Shown: positions 8,188-16,164, counted from the first letter of the stretch. The stretch: DNA of 64,000 nt from Mycobacterium heidelbergense (GCF_010730745.1 NZ_AP022615.1:3472001-3536000), one strand, 5' to 3'. Notes: generated by a model not told the origin, from the sequence alone. A program made the numbers and translations.

Positions 8188-9906
8188 TTAGGCTGACGCG
8201 CGCTCGTCGCCGGTGGCCGGCTCCTGGGGAGGCTGCCCCTTGCGCAGCGTCGCCAACAATTCGCGGTACGGGCCGACCAGGTAGACGGTGTCGCCGCCGC
8301 CGAGCCAGGCGTCGCGCCGCGGGTGGAGCGCGACGGGCGCGTCCTGGCGGGTGATCGCGATGACGCGGGTGTGGGTGGACAGCTCGAACATCTTCAGGCC
8401 GTCGAGTTCGCTGCCGGCCGCCACGTGCATTGCGCCGACCATGAAGGAGCGCTGGCCGACCGAGAACGTCCCCAGCACCTGCAGGCCCATGGCGGCGCCG
8501 ATGAACCACGGCGCGGCCAGTTCGACGGTCGACCGCACGTTCTCGAATCCGAACCGCTGCGCCACCGCGGCCCCCAGCGCGCGGTCGTATACGCGGAGCA
8601 CCAGCGGAACCTCGGGCCGGACGACTTCGGGCATCACCCGGGGCCCCAACATCTCCCGCAGCACGATCCCGGTCTCGATGTTGACCATGTCGTCCTGCGT
8701 CAGCACCGCCACCGCCCGCGCCCGGGCGACGCCGGCCGAGTCCAGCGTCTGGCGCAGCGTCGCGTCCCCGAAGATCACCGGCACGTCGAGGTCGGCCGCC
8801 GCCGACAAGAAGCGGTTGTTCTCGTCGCGCTCGACCACCGCGACCTCGTATCCGGCGGCCGTCAGGTCGGCGACGACGCGGCTGCCGAACGAACCCAGCC
8901 CGACGACGATGACGTGATTGCGCAGATGGCGCGCCCGGCGGCGTCCGGCCGAATGGGCGAAACGCCGCGACAACAGCAGGTCGGCGATGAACGCGACGAG
9001 GAGCGCGGTCGTGGTCACGCCGGCGAACATCAGCATGATGCTGAACAGCCGCAGCCAGGTGGGCTGGTGGAGGAAGCTGAAGTCGCCGTAGCCCACCGTC
9101 GCGATCGTCTCGGTGCTGAAATACAACGCGTCCAGCCACGTCATCTTCGGATGCGGCTGGTAGCAGAAGCGCAAGACGACCGTCGACCCGATCAGCAGGC
9201 ATGCCGCGGCCAGCAACGCTCGCGCGAACATCGGGTTGACGTCGTCACGCAGGCCGCGCGCGGCGTCGAGCACCCGCCGCAGCGGCGGCCGGCGCGAGCG
9301 CGTCTCGGTCGGCCGCGGGGTCTTGATGCCGCGGGCGGCCAATTCGTCGGCGGTACCGATCATCGCGGTCCAGTCCCCGGCGTGCACCGCCAGATCCCGG
9401 CCCGGGCATGTCACGACCTCGCCCGGGGAGGGGGAGTTTTCGCCGTGGATCACCGCCACCGGCGCCAGGTCGCCGTAGATCTCGCGCAGCGTCGCGTCAC
9501 GCGGTGCCTCCGCGCCCGAGACAACAAACTTGATTCCCGCGGCCTCGAACGGGTGCACGGTGTGCGCCAGGCATGCTTCGACGACCGACGGCGCCGCGAG
9601 GTCCGCGACGTCCAGGATCGCGCCGGGGCGTTTATCGGCGGCCATCGCCGTCCGCAACACGTCGTTGGCCAGCCGCGCTACCACCCGCACGCGGGGGTTG
9701 GCTTTCCTTGCCAACAGCGCGATTTCGAGGTTTGTCGCGTCGTCATCCCCGACGCAGATTACGGCGCGGGCGCGGGCGACCCCGGCGTCGGCGAGCTCGG
9801 TGGCGGTGGTGAGCTTGACGATGTGCACCCCGGCGTTGTTGAGTTCCTCAACGATCGTCGTCGCCAGCGCGTCGTCGCCGCTGACGATGATGTGGCTGCG
9901 CACCAT
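8188..9906 (-). CDS. Potassium channel protein with N- and C-terminal RCK domains
   Basis: A 572-residue membrane protein. Residues 1-190 form an RCK/TrkA-N-like domain whose nucleotide motif is degenerate (HIIVSGDDALA). A transmembrane helix near 228-248 follows, then a pore loop with the selectivity filter TVGYGD at 270-275 and a second helix near 288-312. A complete TrkA-N domain with GLGSFG at 336-341 and a TrkA-C region end the protein. The RCK-pore-RCK order with one two-helix pore is clear. It should conduct K+ under nucleotide or ligand control. There is no neighbouring ktr/trk partner. Confidence 0.88.
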   Translation of the reverse strand: MVRSHIIVSGDDALATTIVEELNNAGVHIVKLTTATELADAGVARARAVICVGDDDATNLEIALLARKANPRVRVVARLANDVLRTAMAADKRPGAILDVADLAAPSVVEACLAHTVHPFEAAGIKFVVSGAEAPRDATLREIYGDLAPVAVIHGENSPSPGEVVTCPGRDLAVHAGDWTAMIGTADELAARGIKTPRPTETRSRRPPLRRVLDAARGLRDDVNPMFARALLAAACLLIGSTVVLRFCYQPHPKMTWLDALYFSTETIATVGYGDFSFLHQPTWLRLFSIMLMFAGVTTTALLVAFIADLLLSRRFAHSAGRRRARHLRNHVIVVGLGSFGSRVVADLTAAGYEVAVVERDENNRFLSAAADLDVPVIFGDATLRQTLDSAGVARARAVAVLTQDDMVNIETGIVLREMLGPRVMPEVVRPEVPLVLRVYDRALGAAVAQRFGFENVRSTVELAAPWFIGAAMGLQVLGTFSVGQRSFMVGAMHVAAGSELDGLKMFELSTHTRVIAITRQDAPVALHPRRDAWLGGGDTVYLVGPYRELLATLRKGQPPQEPATGDERASA

Positions 9907-9930
9907 CGTATTCGCTTCGGCCGCAGGTCT

Positions 9931-10302
9931 TTACAGGACTTGAACGTCGGAAGGCGACCAAAACGCCCGCATCGACGTGATCTTGGCGTCCTCGTCGAAC
10001 GTCATCAGCGAGATGGGCGAGATTTGGGTGCGGCTGTCACCGGCGTCGAGCCTGAGGTGCCACAAAAACGCCGCCTCGCTGCCAGCGACGCGCAGCTCGG
10101 CCAGTTCGGTCTCTTTCTTGACGTCCTGGAAGCCCGCATAGAACTCGCGGATGGCGTCGTGGCCGCGCCGGAGGTCCGACCCGATCGGATCCTCGATGGT
10201 GGCGTCGGCGGCGTAGAGGGGCAGGATCTCGTCGGCGGTACCCGTGGCGACGAGCGCGAGGTAGCGGTTGACGGTCTGCGTGATGGCTTCCTGGGACGGC
10301 AT
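9931..10302 (-). CDS. SnoaL-like / nuclear transport factor 2 fold protein
   Basis: 123 residues with the NTF2-like pattern: an N-terminal helix (AITQTVNRYLALVATGTADEIL), DDATIEDP-type strand (YAADATIEDPIG), RGHDAIREFYAGF, and a last strand ending AFWSPSDVQVL. Relatives include ketosteroid isomerase and SnoaL cyclases, but this fold also serves many other roles and I do not assign a reaction. The ATG at 10302 gives a compact full domain. It lies 24 bp downstream of the start side of the channel gene, in the same direction. Confidence 0.8.
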   Translation of the reverse strand: MPSQEAITQTVNRYLALVATGTADEILPLYAADATIEDPIGSDLRRGHDAIREFYAGFQDVKKETELAELRVAGSEAAFLWHLRLDAGDSRTQISPISLMTFDEDAKITSMRAFWSPSDVQVL

Positions 10303-10759
10303 GACTTCGGACGCTACATCGGTTCGTTTGACGGCGATACCGGGCGACGTGCCTTTCATCGGACGCGTCGCGTCACGAGCGCGGGGAACAGGACACGCGC
10401 AGCGCGTGGTTCTCGCGCGACGACGTCGGGCAGGCGATCCGTTCGGGGGGCGACGCGCTTGCATGCGGGCCCCGACGGTGTTCGCGCTCGGCACGTCGGA
10501 GCCGTTCGGCGCCATGAAGTTTCGGCTGGATTGAGCGGATTGCGGGCGTGCCGCTCGCGAGGTTTTCGCCTGCCAGCTAGACGGCAGGCTCTCAGAGCGC
10601 AATCGACTCATCTTTGAGGCAGAGCTAGAAAAGATCGCAAAGCGGTACGGATGGACGTAGGAGCGCGGCGACCGCCTTTGGGTCATCGCAGCGCATTCAA
10701 TCTGATCGATCCCGCTTTGGAGTCAGCCCGGGCGCGTTGGTTTCGCTTCACCCGATCCG
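10303..10759 (+). pseudogene. Region of gene remnants at the left edge of the variable segment
   Basis: No intact gene is seen. In one plus-strand frame 10362-10512 reads SAWFSRDDVGQAIRSGG, resembling the end of a NudC-type NUDIX hydrolase, before going out of register. In another frame 10535-10660 reads as an open C-terminus (FEAELEKIAKRYGWT, then stop) with no start codon. This looks like a small phage or mobile-element protein that has lost its 5' end. Base composition drops from GC-rich to near balanced across this stretch, so it is a likely junction of inserted DNA. Both identifications are tentative. Confidence 0.3.
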
Positions 10760-11659
10760 GTGGTCATGTCTGCGAAGATTCGATTTGTGACGCCAGCGAC
10801 TGTGGACTTCATCTACCGCAGCCTTGGTGCAGGCGCAGCCACAGTAGCGTTGCTGAGCGCTACCTGGGGAATCGTAAAACTTGTCGCGACGCTGTATCGG
10901 CGGACTGTGGGCCGCAGAAGGGCACAAGCTAAGTTACTTGACCAGCTGGCTTGCAGCAGCTCAGTTGACTACGTTGAATCACTTCTAGGCGTAGCGCAGT
11001 TCATTACGACTCAAGATGGACGTGAACAGCGCACCTATCACCTGCCAGGCGCGTGGGTCATGATTGAACTTGAGGAAAACGTCGTTATTGCATTCTCTAT
11101 CACTGTGACGAGTCGTTGGATGCATTATAACGCCAAGCGTTTGACGTTTGGATTTCTCGATGTAAAGCTAGGGAAAGACAGGTTCAGCAGGCCAAACGAA
11201 ATCGGTTATCATGGAGAGATCTTGTGGATTGGTGCATCAAGACTTGGATATTTGCGCGCCCACGATTTCCATAAGTCCGGCGGCTATCAGCGATATTGGT
11301 TGTCGTACAACATGTGTGGTGCAGGTAGGCTGATCGCATCGCCAGATATTCCGCATTTTATCGGAACAGGCGTCTATGCCAATCAAAGCGAATCTACAGG
11401 GTTCGATCTAAAAAATCCAACCGATGCGTCGGGAATTTCCGTCAACACCTTGACTATTTTGCATCCCGAAGGACCGCTTAATGACTTCTACAAGCGTCAT
11501 ATCCTCGGGCCAGACGAGGCTAGGGTGAAGCTCGCTAGAACGGTGCGACCGCCGTTATATCCATCGCTACGAACCCGTTTTCGTGCTAGACGATATCGCC
11601 TAAGAAACGCTGTGAAACGCAAGTGGGCATCGCGAAAGACGGGAAGCGAACATCAGTAA
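10760..11659 (+). CDS. Membrane-anchored protein of unknown function in a low-GC insert
   Basis: A protein of 299 residues (297 if the ATG at 10766 is used). A hydrophobic helix lies near residues 22-45, then a soluble part with a recurring aromatic and glycine-rich pattern (SRWMHYNAK, YHGEILWIGASRLGYL, GGYQRYWLSYNMCGAG), and a very basic C-terminus (RARRYRLRNAVKRKW). The layout faintly recalls ETEC_3214-type proteins, but I cannot confirm that by eye. GC content is much lower than in all housekeeping genes here, a sign of transfer. It is followed after 16 bp by another membrane protein gene and probably forms an operon with it. Confidence 0.7.
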   Translation: MVMSAKIRFVTPATVDFIYRSLGAGAATVALLSATWGIVKLVATLYRRTVGRRRAQAKLLDQLACSSSVDYVESLLGVAQFITTQDGREQRTYHLPGAWVMIELEENVVIAFSITVTSRWMHYNAKRLTFGFLDVKLGKDRFSRPNEIGYHGEILWIGASRLGYLRAHDFHKSGGYQRYWLSYNMCGAGRLIASPDIPHFIGTGVYANQSESTGFDLKNPTDASGISVNTLTILHPEGPLNDFYKRHILGPDEARVKLARTVRPPLYPSLRTRFRARRYRLRNAVKRKWASRKTGSEHQ

Positions 11660-11675
11660 TAAACTAGCGCGGGAA

Positions 11676-12752
11676 TTGACCAAAATCAGCGGGTGGCCCC
11701 TTTGGCACCCGAAAGCTACCAGCTTCTATACAACGTACAAAAGCTTCAAACCATTCACGCAGAAGTTCATTCGCGCTGCGCTGATCGTCGGAGCCATAGC
11801 GCTGTTCGCGTTTTCGCTCCTAGATTTTACGACTTGGCAGTGGTGGCACCAGCGTTCATACATACCGAATATAGCGGCCGGTTTCACCGGATTTCTCATC
11901 GGCGCACCTGTTGGTCTCGTTATCCTCGCTACTTTTCAAACCGAACGAGAACACAAGATGGCTCTTGACAGGATCAATAATATGACCCTGCTGGCGTGGG
12001 AGAAGTTTAGAGATTCGGTATTCGAACTGTGCTCGTATGATCGGATTTATCCGGGCTTGGCTGGCAACGCGCGAAGTGTTCGTGAGCTCCACGACAGAAT
12101 TTTTGAGGAATATCAACGACGAATCGCACTAGCTCAAACACGATTACCCAATGGGCCGCCTCATTACCGTAACGCAACTGACGACGAGATAGCCGAGTTT
12201 CAAAACTACCTTCGCGAGCGGTCCACCGTGATGCACAGGGCCATGATGGAGGTCTTGAAAATCGTTGGTTCCCAGTACAACTTACAGATCCAATGGTCAA
12301 TCATTAGAACCAACTGGAATACTCTAACCGGTTTTGTTCGCCTGCAGAGGTTGGAGCAAAATCTGAAATGGTTTGACGATAAGATGGACGCGGAATTTAT
12401 GAATCGGCTTGCAAGCCAAACGCATCCGCTTACCGACTTCCTGCGGTTGCAAGAGGTAGACCAAAGTAGCTCTACGGCCAGCCTAGGTGCAGCGTTGAAA
12501 ATGATCCAGCAAGATAGTACAAGGCCAACTGATGAATTGCGAACTAAGCTGATGGCCGGTTACACAGCTTTTGGCTCCAGTGGCCTCGTTGGGGGTCAAT
12601 ATCGCTCCGAATTTGGACATGGAAAGGTGCAGGGACATCAAAAAGCGGCTTGGGAAGCTGAAGAGGCTTTAAGATGGCTAAAAGTCCATGTCGAGAATGT
12701 TGAGAGATTTGGTTGGCCTCGAAACGCGACTGCGCCGGAAGTTCCGTTTTAG
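11676..12752 (+). CDS. Two-helix membrane protein of unknown function, low-GC insert
   Basis: 358 residues. Two transmembrane segments lie near 32-50 and 65-88 (RAALIVGAIALFAFSLLDF; NIAAGFTGFLIGAPVGLVIL), followed by a long cytoplasmic, mostly helical region of about 270 residues. No enzyme motif is recognised. The frame begins at TTG 11676; the frame is open upstream into the previous gene, so the true start is uncertain and may be translationally coupled. Same low-GC composition as the gene before it. The pair may be a transferred cargo module such as a membrane-based defence system, which is inference only. Confidence 0.7.
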   Translation: MTKISGWPLWHPKATSFYTTYKSFKPFTQKFIRAALIVGAIALFAFSLLDFTTWQWWHQRSYIPNIAAGFTGFLIGAPVGLVILATFQTEREHKMALDRINNMTLLAWEKFRDSVFELCSYDRIYPGLAGNARSVRELHDRIFEEYQRRIALAQTRLPNGPPHYRNATDDEIAEFQNYLRERSTVMHRAMMEVLKIVGSQYNLQIQWSIIRTNWNTLTGFVRLQRLEQNLKWFDDKMDAEFMNRLASQTHPLTDFLRLQEVDQSSSTASLGAALKMIQQDSTRPTDELRTKLMAGYTAFGSSGLVGGQYRSEFGHGKVQGHQKAAWEAEEALRWLKVHVENVERFGWPRNATAPEVPF

Positions 12753-12911
12753 TCAAGCACTCGCCACGCGATCTAAGTAGGCTTCGATATCGGTGGCATC
12801 TACTTTGACGAGGCGACCCACCTTGTAGCCCTTAAACTTTCCGTCAGCGATAAATGCGCGGACAGTATTTGGCGAAACGTCTAGCCGTTCAGCAGCAACG
12901 GTTGTTGAAAT
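12753..12911 (-). pseudogene. Excisionase/HTH-17 type DNA-binding protein, start codon not found
   Basis: The minus strand reads ISTTVAAERLDVSPNTVRAF, then a wing with GYKVGRLVKVDATDIEAYL and a stop at 12753-12755. This is the helix-turn-helix of the excisionase (AlpA/Xis, MerR-like) family. No ATG, GTG or TTG precedes it in frame before a stop at about 12985; the natural first residues (MxxLIS) seem to have been lost or altered at a sequence junction. It may be a dead xis gene or may start at the rare ATT codon at 12911. It marks the element as integrative in origin. Convergent with the membrane protein gene before it. Confidence 0.6.
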
Positions 12912-12987
12912 GAGTTGCCTCGAGCAGCGGATCGCGGCGTTGGAGGCCGGGCGGCCGGTGATCGTGCGCGTGGGCGGCGCTACTTAA
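12910..12987 (+). pseudogene. Fragment of a small phage-like protein
   Basis: The plus strand has a 25-codon open frame reading LEQRIAALEAGRPVIVRVGG before a TAA at 12985. The amphipathic helix and Gly-rich end look like the C-terminus of a small mobile-element protein. The ATG at 12910 lies exactly at the point where base composition jumps from low to high GC, so the start may be accidental. Probably a remnant. Confidence 0.3.
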
Positions 12988-13156
12988 TCGGCTGGTGTCG
13001 CCGCTGGCGGACGATCACGGCGACGTCGTTGGCGGCCATCACCAGCAACGCGGCCGCGGCGGCCGCGACTGGCAGGCCGTGGGTTGTGACCAGCAGCCAA
13101 ACGGCAATTGCGACCAGTGCAGTTGCCCGCAGCGCTAGTTTGGTCACTTCCCGCAT
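12980..13156 (-). CDS. Small two-helix membrane protein
   Basis: A 58-residue protein starting at the ATG at 13156. It has a basic N-terminus (MREVTKLALR), two hydrophobic stretches (ALVAIAVWLLVTT and LPVAAAAAALLVMA), and a basic tail (VRQRRHQPIK), so it should span the membrane twice with both ends inside. Small genes like this are common in mycobacterial prophages. Its start codon overlaps the end of an upstream open frame (13144), a typical coupled arrangement. Function unknown. Confidence 0.55.
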   Translation of the reverse strand: MREVTKLALRATALVAIAVWLLVTTHGLPVAAAAAALLVMAANDVAVIVRQRRHQPIK

Positions 13157-13308
13157 TGGGGTGGCTCGCTTTCTGTTGCGCCCTCGATGAATGCTTCGAT
13201 CCCGCCAGGCCGCCCATGAGTGCCGCCAGTTCCGACGCGGGATAGGAACTTTCGCCAGAAGTTGCTGTTGTAGTTAGGGTCGTCGCACGCGCGTAACGCG
13301 GTTAGTTC
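13144..13308 (-). pseudogene. Orphan coding frame without a start, overlapping the ATPase gene end
   Basis: Between the ATPase stop and the small membrane gene the minus strand stays open in a protein-like frame (ELTALRACDDPNYNSNFWRK, through GGIEAFIEGATE to a TGA at 13144). No usable start lies upstream, because the frame enters the 3' end of the ATPase gene as an arginine-rich run. The end overlaps the start of the next small gene as in a coupled pair. I read it as the surviving 3' part of a gene cut by insertion or deletion. The protein family is not recognised. Confidence 0.35.
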
Positions 13309-14594
13309 TCCGCGTCGTCGTCTTCGATGATTATGTCGGCGAACATGAAAGCATCCTTACTCGCTTCGTGAGTACGGAGAATGAAGCCGGCCAGAAGCGG
13401 GACGGCGAAGGAGTATTTGCCGAATCTGTTTTTGTGTACTAGGCCACGCTCGATCAGGCTCGCGAGCATCTGGCTCGCGTGGCTTGACGAGAACGGTTTT
13501 GGCAGCAGCACTCGTGCTTTCTCGACAATCTCGGAGATAGAGAATTCGGCGTCGGGCTCGTCCACATGCGCGATGACCCACAACAGATCCCGCTGCCTGT
13601 CTGTCGCCCTCTCCCAGCGTCCGGCAAAGAAATCGTCGTCGAGCCGCGCCTGGATGGCGTCGATGTGCACGGTCGGATCCTTGCCCATGCTCATCTGTGA
13701 AATCCAGACGTCGAACACCTCGCGGCAGATGAACTGGATGAAGTAGGGGTAGCCGCCCGATCGCTGGCAGATGTCTTCGATCGTCTCGTCCCGAAATCGA
13801 ATGGGGCAGCTCGCGGTATCGAGCGGCTTGATGATGGCTTCGCGGGCGTCCGACCGCTCGAGCCTGCCGAGTGTCACGACGCGAAACATGCGCTCGCTGT
13901 AGGTCCGCGCCTCGACCAGTTTCGAGAACATGGTCGGTAGACCGGTGAGGACGAGCATGAACGGAATCTGTTCACGCTGTAGGTACTGGAAGACGTCCAG
14001 CAGGGTGGAGAGCGGATATTCTTCGCGCGAGTGATTGTCGCTTAGGTTCTGTGCCTCGTCGTAGGCGAAAACAACACGGCTGTGGCCGTATTGGGCTTTC
14101 ATCTGCATCGCCACAAAGGTCAACAAACTCTTGAGCTTGTCCGCGACAAGTCCGGGCGCATTCTCGTATATCTGGCGCAGCACCTGATATGACAACGGGA
14201 TGTCAGTGGTTGCCGGGGCCTGCTGCTGACCGAAGCCAAAGCCTGCGGGCGTAGGCGTCGGTACGGACATCGCCGACGTGACTACGGCAAGATCGGTCAT
14301 CACGCGGACGGCCAGATTGTCTTCTGAAACGCTCGCGCTCTGCGACAAGTCCGTTCCGACCCAGTTCCACCCGGCCTTCACGGCGCGCGGCTTGAATGTC
14401 TCGAGCAGGACGGTCTTGCCGACACCACGAAGCCCCGTAAGAATTAGGTTCTCGAGGACCGGATCTTGTGCGAGCAGTCCGTCGAAGACTTCGTATTCGC
14501 GTTCCCTGCCGGCGAGGTAGGGCGGCATGTGACCCGCTCCGGGGCGATAGGGGTTGGTGAATCCCAGGTCGACTTCAATAGGTTGTTCGGCCAT
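13302..14594 (-). CDS. AAA+ ATPase (STAND/Orc1-Cdc6-like, ATP-binding)
   Basis: A 430-residue P-loop ATPase. Walker A is GLRGVGKT at 54-61 and Walker B VVFAYDE at 174-180, followed by LVLTGLP (a sensor 1-like segment) and a SGGYPYFIQFICREV motif typical of these ATPases. The C-terminal 110 residues look like a winged helix (FSISEIVEKARVLLP, then MLASLIERGLVHK). Such proteins recognise DNA or a signal and act as molecular switches. The ATG lies one base from a perfect inverted repeat (14596-14627), with no room for a ribosome site, so the mRNA is probably leaderless. A small gene diverges from the same control region. Confidence 0.8.
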   Translation of the reverse strand: MAEQPIEVDLGFTNPYRPGAGHMPPYLAGREREYEVFDGLLAQDPVLENLILTGLRGVGKTVLLETFKPRAVKAGWNWVGTDLSQSASVSEDNLAVRVMTDLAVVTSAMSVPTPTPAGFGFGQQQAPATTDIPLSYQVLRQIYENAPGLVADKLKSLLTFVAMQMKAQYGHSRVVFAYDEAQNLSDNHSREEYPLSTLLDVFQYLQREQIPFMLVLTGLPTMFSKLVEARTYSERMFRVVTLGRLERSDAREAIIKPLDTASCPIRFRDETIEDICQRSGGYPYFIQFICREVFDVWISQMSMGKDPTVHIDAIQARLDDDFFAGRWERATDRQRDLLWVIAHVDEPDAEFSISEIVEKARVLLPKPFSSSHASQMLASLIERGLVHKNRFGKYSFAVPLLAGFILRTHEASKDAFMFADIIIEDDDAEN

Positions 14595-14595
14595 G

Positions 14596-14627
14596 TACTA
14601 AATTTAGCGTGTACCCTAAATTTAGTA
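14596..14627. promoter_or_regulatory. Palindromic operator between ATPase gene and small divergent gene
   Basis: Perfect 12-bp inverted repeats, TACTAAATTTAG at 14596-14607 and CTAAATTTAGTA at 14616-14627, are separated by 8 bp. Each arm contains the 10-bp palindrome CTAAATTTAG. The site adjoins the ATPase start codon; for a leaderless transcript its TAAATT falls at -12 to -7, a good -10 box. A dimeric repressor bound here would block that promoter completely and could affect the divergent gene at 14663 too. Confidence 0.8.
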
Positions 14628-14662
14628 AAGACACTACACACAGCTAATCGGATGGGGGTCTT

Positions 14663-14836
14663 GTGAACAAGCCAACCTTGCGGGAGGGTCAACCGCTGCT
14701 CGCGCCCGACTACGTGACCATCATTCCCGGCGATACCGAGCCTGAACTGCGTGCGGATGGAAGCGTTGGCGAGCGTCACCTGAAACCCGGCATCTACGTC
14801 CCGGGCCAGGTCATTCCCGCCGTAGAAAAGCCGTAG
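14663..14836 (+). CDS. Small protein divergent from the AAA+ ATPase
   Basis: A 57-residue protein from the GTG at 14663, preceded by a GGGGG stretch at the right distance. It reads MNKPTLREGQPLLAPDYVTI and goes on with acidic and proline-rich sequence to IPAVEKP. No transmembrane helix and no DNA-binding helix are seen. It shares the control region with the ATPase gene, so the two may belong together. Family not recognised. Confidence 0.5.
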   Translation: MNKPTLREGQPLLAPDYVTIIPGDTEPELRADGSVGERHLKPGIYVPGQVIPAVEKP

Positions 14837-15267
14837 CTTTCTGCTGACCCGGTCAGCGTGGCGTGGGCGTGTGGCCGCGGCAAGTGCATGCGTTGCGAGA
14901 CCAACCCAGGTGTCCTGCCGACTCGCAGCGCGTTGACGGCGTTCACTGCCGCCGTGGTGGCCTGCGAACTCAGTCCCGTTACCCAGCCGCAACATCAACG
15001 ACGGGATGTCATCGTTGCGCCGCCTGAGGCTGTTCGGAGGCTATCGTCTGTTGGCTCTGACCAGGTATTACACCATTGTGATTTGGGCGGCGTGTCGTGC
15101 CATTAACCTTGCTGGTGAATACCGACGGTGGTAGTTTTGTGGAGCGACCAGAGCTACGGGCTCACAGTTGCGCGCACGGGCCAGAGATTTTGGGCTCACA
15201 GTTCGTGTGAAAAATCCCGAGCGGGGAGAGGACCGCTCACACAGATTCAGGCGAGGGCAGCGCGACA
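14837..15267. other. Non-coding stretch with direct repeats
   Basis: About 430 bases without a convincing gene. A short open frame at 14858-15106 on the plus strand has poor coding character. The notable content is the pair of direct repeats at 15148-15203, listed separately. The DUF3800 gene ends at the right border, pointing towards this region. Confidence 0.4.
15148..15203. repeat. Direct repeat pair, CCAGAG-N4/5-GGGCTCACAGTT
   Basis: Two copies of a composite repeat: CCAGAG at 15148-15153 with GGGCTCACAGTT at 15158-15169, and CCAGAG at 15181-15186 with GGGCTCACAGTT at 15192-15203. The starts are 33 bp apart (about three helical turns), which would place two bound proteins on the same DNA face. 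They could be operator or iteron-like sites of the integrated element. Confidence 0.6.
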
Positions 15268-15987
15268 TCACGTCGGCTGCCCTCGTCGCATCTTCGTCAC
15301 AGTCTTGATGTTTACCCGTCCCTTGTGGGTGTCGGAGATGAAGTCGCGAACGCCTAGGCTGTGGGCGAGATCCCACGCTACCTGCGCTTTTTTGCTGAAT
15401 GTTCGCGGGCGAGGCTCACGACGGTGGTTACCGATTGCGCCTGCGATTAGGTCAGCGACCTGAAGTAGGTCGTTTGCCTCGGAGTCGACTGTGATCGCGC
15501 TAACAACAGCGGGCGTAGACATGCCGTAGTTAGCCATGCTTTTGACTGTGTCGCCGAACGAAACGTTCGGCTTGGTGGAGCGATGATCTAAGACAGCAGC
15601 GACGTGCTCACCCATATTGATGTTCCCGACAATCAGCTGAGCTGCGATTCTGGCATGTACTCGCCACTCGTCGTCGCCCTTGAATGGGTTGTCGAGCCGC
15701 GACCGATCGATGACGGATCCTATGAGCCGGATGTCCGATGACGCGACGACCTCCACGAGCTCACGAAATACAGGAAGGCGCTCTCGGGAGATGCGCGAGA
15801 ACTTGAACTCTTCGCGATAGCCCGTTCGATCTCGCAACTCTTCGATCTTCCGCTGCAGCCGACCGGGCTGCCGGCACTTGATGCCGGCGACCACGAAAAA
15901 GTTGCCGCTTGTTGCTTTAGCGCCAGACTCATCAATAAAGAACGTGGCTGTCAGATGCTTAGCCGCGGCCATCAACGCCATGCCCAT
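15268..15987 (-). CDS. DUF3800 domain protein
   Basis: 239 residues. The N-terminal strand FFIDESG (about residues 16-22) and the C-terminal LLQVADLIAGAI are the two hallmark motifs of DUF3800. That family has a ribonuclease H-like fold with acidic residues in these positions and is common in phages and genomic islands. A nuclease role is likely from the fold but not shown. Starts at 15987, 15981 and 15972 are all possible and none has a strong ribosome site. No paired gene is evident. Confidence 0.75.
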   Translation of the reverse strand: MGMALMAAAKHLTATFFIDESGAKATSGNFFVVAGIKCRQPGRLQRKIEELRDRTGYREEFKFSRISRERLPVFRELVEVVASSDIRLIGSVIDRSRLDNPFKGDDEWRVHARIAAQLIVGNINMGEHVAAVLDHRSTKPNVSFGDTVKSMANYGMSTPAVVSAITVDSEANDLLQVADLIAGAIGNHRREPRPRTFSKKAQVAWDLAHSLGVRDFISDTHKGRVNIKTVTKMRRGQPT

Positions 15988-16164
15988 GCGGCCACGCGGT
16001 CGTTCAGCCCGGCTTGGCCTGCGACGGATTGAGTCATGAGGGTATAGACGCTACGCGAACGCCGCGATAATCCACGCGAATTCGGTGACGAGCGCGCGCG
16101 GCCAAGGTCGGGTGTTCCCGGAATCGGACATCTGCAACAGATCTGGCGGCTATCGTCCGTACCC
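15988..16164. other. Divergent intergenic region in the variable segment
   Basis: This 177-bp gap separates the start of the DUF3800 gene (minus) from the 60-residue gene (plus), so both promoters should be here. I see no palindrome or clear promoter box. Confidence 0.4.

Noticed and set aside
14858..15106. An 82-codon plus-strand frame with CGRGKCMRCETNPG
   Set aside because: The cysteine cluster hinted at a zinc protein, but there is no ribosome site, the rest is irregular, and the frame ends without conserved features.
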